A stretch of 17,742 bases of DNA from CAYSPT01 sp964432985 (lineage in GTDB: Bacteria; Muiribacteriota; CAYSPT01): contig CAYSPT010000089.1 of the NCBI GenBank assembly GCA_964432985.1, forward strand, positions 1-17,742. The letters are read 5' to 3'. Shown here in pieces: positions 15,801 through 17,742 of the stretch. A program made the translations under genes and the position numbers. Every line of letters begins with the position of its first letter. The stretch's first letter is position 1. Under the pieces are notes generated by a model. It ran no database searches and had not been told where the DNA came from. It saw nothing but the letters and a program-made list of their open reading frames with translations.

Positions 15801-16819
15801 ACCAGCTGGGTACAGAACTGAAGCGCCGAGATATCAGTTATCTGGTTGTCCGTCAGGTCCAGGTTTACCAGGCTCGTGCAGTACTGAAGTCCGGTCAGGT
15901 CGGTAATCCCCGACGAGGGAGCCTGCAGGTCGGATAGGACTGCCATGTGGCTGACCTGCAGGTCTCCGGTGGGAAGCACCAGGGCGTCGCGTACGGCGGC
16001 TTGCAGGTTGGCGTCCGGGATGGTCACCACCGGGTCGGGATCGATGATGGTGATACTGAGTTCGTTGCTCGGTGTGCTCCATTCGGCAAGGGTGCTGACA
16101 TACAGCTTGAAATAATAGGTGGTCCCATACTCCAGGCCGGTCACCCTCCTGGTGATGGTGGATCTGGCGGTGATGGTATCGATCAGTGTGTCGTCCTCGG
16201 TCACCCCCGGCTGGGTAGACTGGTAGAGCTTGTAACTGGCAAAATAAGGCTCCGCACTTTCCAGCCAGGAAAGGTCCAGGTTGGAGCCGGTTGTGTAACC
16301 GAAACTCGTGAGAACGATGGCCGTGGGTGTGGTCGGCTCCAGGGTGAGTTCCGCTCTGGTATTTTCACCGGATTTCAGGGTAACGGTGCTGTACGCGGCG
16401 TACAGGGGAACAGAGCTTTCGCTGAAAACGATAAGCTTGAGCAGAATACTTCGTGCGGGCCTCAGGCCGTCCATGATGATGGAACCCCGGCCGTTTACCA
16501 CCGGAAAGCTTTTCCGTATGGTCTTGTACCGCAGTCCGGAAAGAATGACGGTGACGCTGGAAATATCCTCGACGCTCGGAGCTTTCTGCTCCAGAATAAT
16601 ACCGCCCCCTCGGGCGGTTGTGCCCATTTGGGCGGTTGCGCCCCCCTGCGTTTTCGAAGCCGTATTGGAAACCACATCGGGGAGGTGTACCTGGAGTGTG
16701 AGGGCGGCTGTACCGGTCAGGCTGGAAAATCCTCCTCCCCCTCCTCCTCCACAGCCGGCCACAACCAGTCCGGCCACGGTCAGGCATACAATGGCAGCTA
16801 CAGCAGCCAGTTTCTTCAT
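12845..16819 (-). CDS. Internalin-like leucine-rich-repeat lipoprotein
   Basis: This is a 1324-residue protein from the ATG at 16817-16819, with AGGGG six bases upstream. An in-frame ATG 54 bases earlier lacks a ribosome site and would bury the signal peptide. The lipobox LVVAGC (Cys23) is followed by seven glycines. A beta-rich N-domain (about 35-160) and an FN3 domain (about 165-258) precede six modules starting near residues 265, 401, 561, 720, 858 and 994. Each has a (V/I)xFPDANLxxxVRxxL cap and LPTGD. These are followed by 22-residue LRRs of the internalin type (LxxLxLxxNQITDIxxL) and a closing LDxxDLxDxQxLxxRGVxV segment. The last module holds about twelve LRRs. It is a surface-anchored adhesion or ligand-binding protein, between the FecR and lipase genes on the same strand. 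Confidence 0.92.
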   Translation of the reverse strand: MKKLAAVAAIVCLTVAGLVVAGCGGGGGGGFSSLTGTAALTLQVHLPDVVSNTASKTQGGATAQMGTTARGGGIILEQKAPSVEDISSVTVILSGLRYKTIRKSFPVVNGRGSIIMDGLRPARSILLKLIVFSESSVPLYAAYSTVTLKSGENTRAELTLEPTTPTAIVLTSFGYTTGSNLDLSWLESAEPYFASYKLYQSTQPGVTEDDTLIDTITARSTITRRVTGLEYGTTYYFKLYVSTLAEWSTPSNELSITIIDPDPVVTIPDANLQAAVRDALVLPTGDLQVSHMAVLSDLQAPSSGITDLTGLQYCTSLVNLDLTDNQITDISALQFCTQLVSIDLSHNQIEDISPLVDNTGLGSWNAIDLSDNSLDEGDLDDVQALLDRDAAVIHTIGDTLVTLNDAALEQELRDTLHLPTQDLYASDLGVLTSLAATDAGIADLTGFEYCTAMVGLDLSGNAITDLTPLGSCVYLLALDLSENQITDVSALQSCTELSTLDLSDNLIDNITPLVNNTGLGTGDTVNLVNNSLDEDDLADMQVLIDRGAVVLNDVGGSGTPVIFPDANLQTAIRDEINKPTGDILDTDLLAMSSLGAISAGVTDLTGMEYCLGLTVADFRSNQITDISPLGGLTGLTGLILTNNDITDISPLQNLTNMMILNLSGNTISDISSLVANTGIDDGDIVHLGSTGLDLADMPDIQTLENRGVVVIHTIAGDLVVTFPDANLEAKVREALPKPTGDLMASELAGLNYLDASASSIADLTGLENCLSMTTLDLSDNQVTDISALESLTVLLLLDLGNNQVSDITPLINNNGLGIGATVTLTGNSLDSDDLPDILTLQDRGVTVVHDVSGGVLAVTFNDSNLEQVVRDTLSKPTGDILQSEMAAMVTLDASSAAITDLTGLEYCVLLAICNLSDNQITDIDPLQHCTALAILDLSENQIDDITPLVDNTGIDSGDTVDLSTNSLDAGDLPDVQTLEGRGVVVTDDLGNLAVTFSDANFEQAVRDAISKPTGDVLHSDLEALTSLNANELSIADLTGLEHCTALTHLGLADNQLTDISQVQYCTVLTNLNLGTNEIVDISPLQHCTALTTLLANKNQITDITSLGTCTALTSLILDENQISSINPLSTCTALTTLTLSHNQVGSISALASCPALHILELSENQISDLSPLTGLTALSFLALGDNQIASITSLANLVALEVLDLGYNQVTDITSLGNLVSLLALGLGDNQITDISPLGNLVLLEDVELGGNTISTITTLQGLITLESVGLSDNLITDITALVNNVGLDTGDTVGLTGNPLDGGAMDDIQVLEARGITVLYDTP
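12848..16036 (-). repeat. Six tandem cap-plus-LRR modules in the LRR gene
   Basis: Modules repeat with cap-to-cap spacings of 136, 160, 159, 138 and 136 residues. The longer ones differ from the shorter by 22-24 residues, which is one LRR. The sixth module is extended to about 326 residues by extra LRRs. The pattern indicates duplication of whole modules combined with gain or loss of single repeats. Confidence 0.85.
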
Positions 16820-16907
16820 AGATTTCCCCTTGCCTTTCTCCATCGCGTACGAAGATTCGTCTATCTTTTTCATTAACCCGGTTTCAGCGGGTTGTTCTGC
16901 CCGGTTT

Positions 16908-17699
16908 CTAATGATCTGAAATTACAAAATCGATGGTGAGACTGGCGTTCTGAATTTCCTGGAACGCCTGGGATGAAATGATTTCTTCCTCGAAGCGATT
17001 GATCATCTGCTGGACGGTCGCCGAGCGGAACACTTTTCTTTCTTCGATGGTCCGACCCACATCAGGCAACGACACAATCGACTCATCCAGTCTGTGTTCT
17101 ACCGGCGAGGTAGGTGTCGAGTCCGGAGTAGCAACTTCTGTGATATCACCCCTGGTAACGGTGATGTCCTGTCCGGCTGAGTTGATCACGTGAACTTTCC
17201 CGGTCAACACTTCGACCTGGGTCCCGAATCCGTCTATGGTTGAAATGATTTCCTGGGTTCCCCGGACGCTGATAGTACTGGTGGGAGTATTGACTTTGAA
17301 GTCGGTTTCTACTCCGGGAATCCGTTCTACATGGGCTTCAACTTCCCCGGTGCGCATTCGCAGTATTGTTTTGACAGCTCCCTCTTCAGAGAGAAGCCTG
17401 GCAATTTTAATCTGAGATATCTCGTCAATCCGGGCATTAGCGCCGCCTGGAATTTTAAGTTCTGCCCAGGATTCGATACCCGTGGTGATGTAATCTCCGG
17501 CCGCCAGACGCATTCCCCTGCTGGCTGGGGTCCAGCCGCCCCCGGGCTTTTTGATCTCCACTTCTCCCGAAAAATCTGTCAGCGTGGCCGTGAGTTGATC
17601 TGCTTCGAGCGGGAAGCAATTCATGGCGAAGACAATTGCCGCCAGTAAAAAGAAGTGCAGCCAGTTTTTGCATAAATGGCCTCTGATGTTAAATCGCAT
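16908..17699 (-). CDS. FecR-domain exported protein
   Basis: This is a 263-residue protein. An N-terminal basic-hydrophobic segment (about 10-33, WLHFFLLAAIVFAMNC) is a signal peptide or anchor. A FecR domain follows (about 38-175): SGEVEIKKPGGGWTPASRGMxL, GDYITTG, WAELKIPGG, ARIDExSQIKI and TPTSTISVRGTxE. The C-terminal part is acidic and helical, with no known domain. In TonB systems FecR relays signals to a sigma factor, but free-standing FecR domains like this one are common in exported proteins and often occur near CHASE2 sensors. No sigma factor or TonB receptor is present here. It lies 88 bp upstream of the LRR gene on the same strand and probably begins this transcription unit. The ribosome site is weak (GGGGGTG, about ten bases from the ATG). 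Confidence 0.85.
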   Translation of the reverse strand: MRFNIRGHLCKNWLHFFLLAAIVFAMNCFPLEADQLTATLTDFSGEVEIKKPGGGWTPASRGMRLAAGDYITTGIESWAELKIPGGANARIDEISQIKIARLLSEEGAVKTILRMRTGEVEAHVERIPGVETDFKVNTPTSTISVRGTQEIISTIDGFGTQVEVLTGKVHVINSAGQDITVTRGDITEVATPDSTPTSPVEHRLDESIVSLPDVGRTIEERKVFRSATVQQMINRFEEEIISSQAFQEIQNASLTIDFVISDH

Positions 17700-17730
17700 G
17701 TTTTGTAATCACACCCCCGAATCCGGATAT

Positions 17731-17736
17731 AGTATA
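17731..17736 (-). promoter_or_regulatory. Candidate -10 box for the FecR-LRR unit
   Basis: TATACT on the minus strand lies 31 bases before the FecR ATG. The matching -35 would fall beyond the right edge, so the promoter cannot be verified. Confidence 0.3.
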
Positions 17737-17742
17737 CCCGGT

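Noticed and set aside
12845..16030. Many plus-strand frames across the LRR region, some over 400 codons.
   Set aside because: They are reverse-frame shadows of a repetitive GC-rich gene, with Gln/Val/Gly-rich repeated composition and no recognisable domains.

Overview
The window looks like a chromosomal stretch from a moderately GC-rich bacterium. Purine-rich Shine-Dalgarno sites of the AAGGGAG/AGGGAGGA type, TTGAC/TATAAT promoters, Gly-tethered lipoproteins and a SpoIIE-type phosphatase suggest a Firmicute, perhaps a Peptococcaceae-like Clostridium. This is an inference from style; no rRNA or tRNA is present to fix it. I see no CRISPR array, insertion sequence, integrase or phage module.

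Layout: (a) 1-714, minus: the N-terminal part of a TPR protein, running off the left edge. (b) 715-995: a spacer with a repeated regulatory-looking element and a TATAAT box, reading into a small membrane protein whose tail is an 18-bp tandem repeat (996-1379). (c) 1467-3104: a full-length prolyl-tRNA synthetase homologue that lacks the class II catalytic signatures but keeps the editing and anticodon-binding domains. (d) 3162-3395, minus: a ribbon-helix-helix protein, followed by an AT-rich spacer full of inverted repeats. (e) 3729-4673: a prolyl-iminopeptidase-type hydrolase. (f) 4712-5848, minus: a creatinase/Xaa-Pro-peptidase fold protein with lost metal ligands. (g) 6000-7519: two overlapping amidohydrolase-fold genes, one with an intact active site and one in which most ligands are gone. 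(h) 7599-10349: a CHASE2 sensor fused to a SpoIIE-type PP2C phosphatase, preceded by a 54-bp tandem duplication of its own start. (i) 10362-17699, minus: three exported proteins, in transcription order a FecR-domain protein, a 1324-residue internalin-like leucine-rich-repeat lipoprotein and a lipase-like lipoprotein.

The genes suggest two themes. The left half collects proline- and amide-related enzyme folds, three of which have eroded catalytic residues (ProRS-like, M24-like, second amidohydrolase). The right half is an envelope/surface set: a periplasm-facing CHASE2 sensor with a phosphatase output, convergent with FecR, LRR and lipase exoproteins. FecR and CHASE2 proteins are often neighbours in bacterial genomes.

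The most interesting non-coding signal is a 77-bp element. It occurs upstream of the small membrane protein (862-938, plus) and, in inverted orientation 12 kb away, upstream of the lipoprotein lipase (12678-12754, minus). A third, shorter core copy lies at 797-826. It is not explained by any family I recognise.
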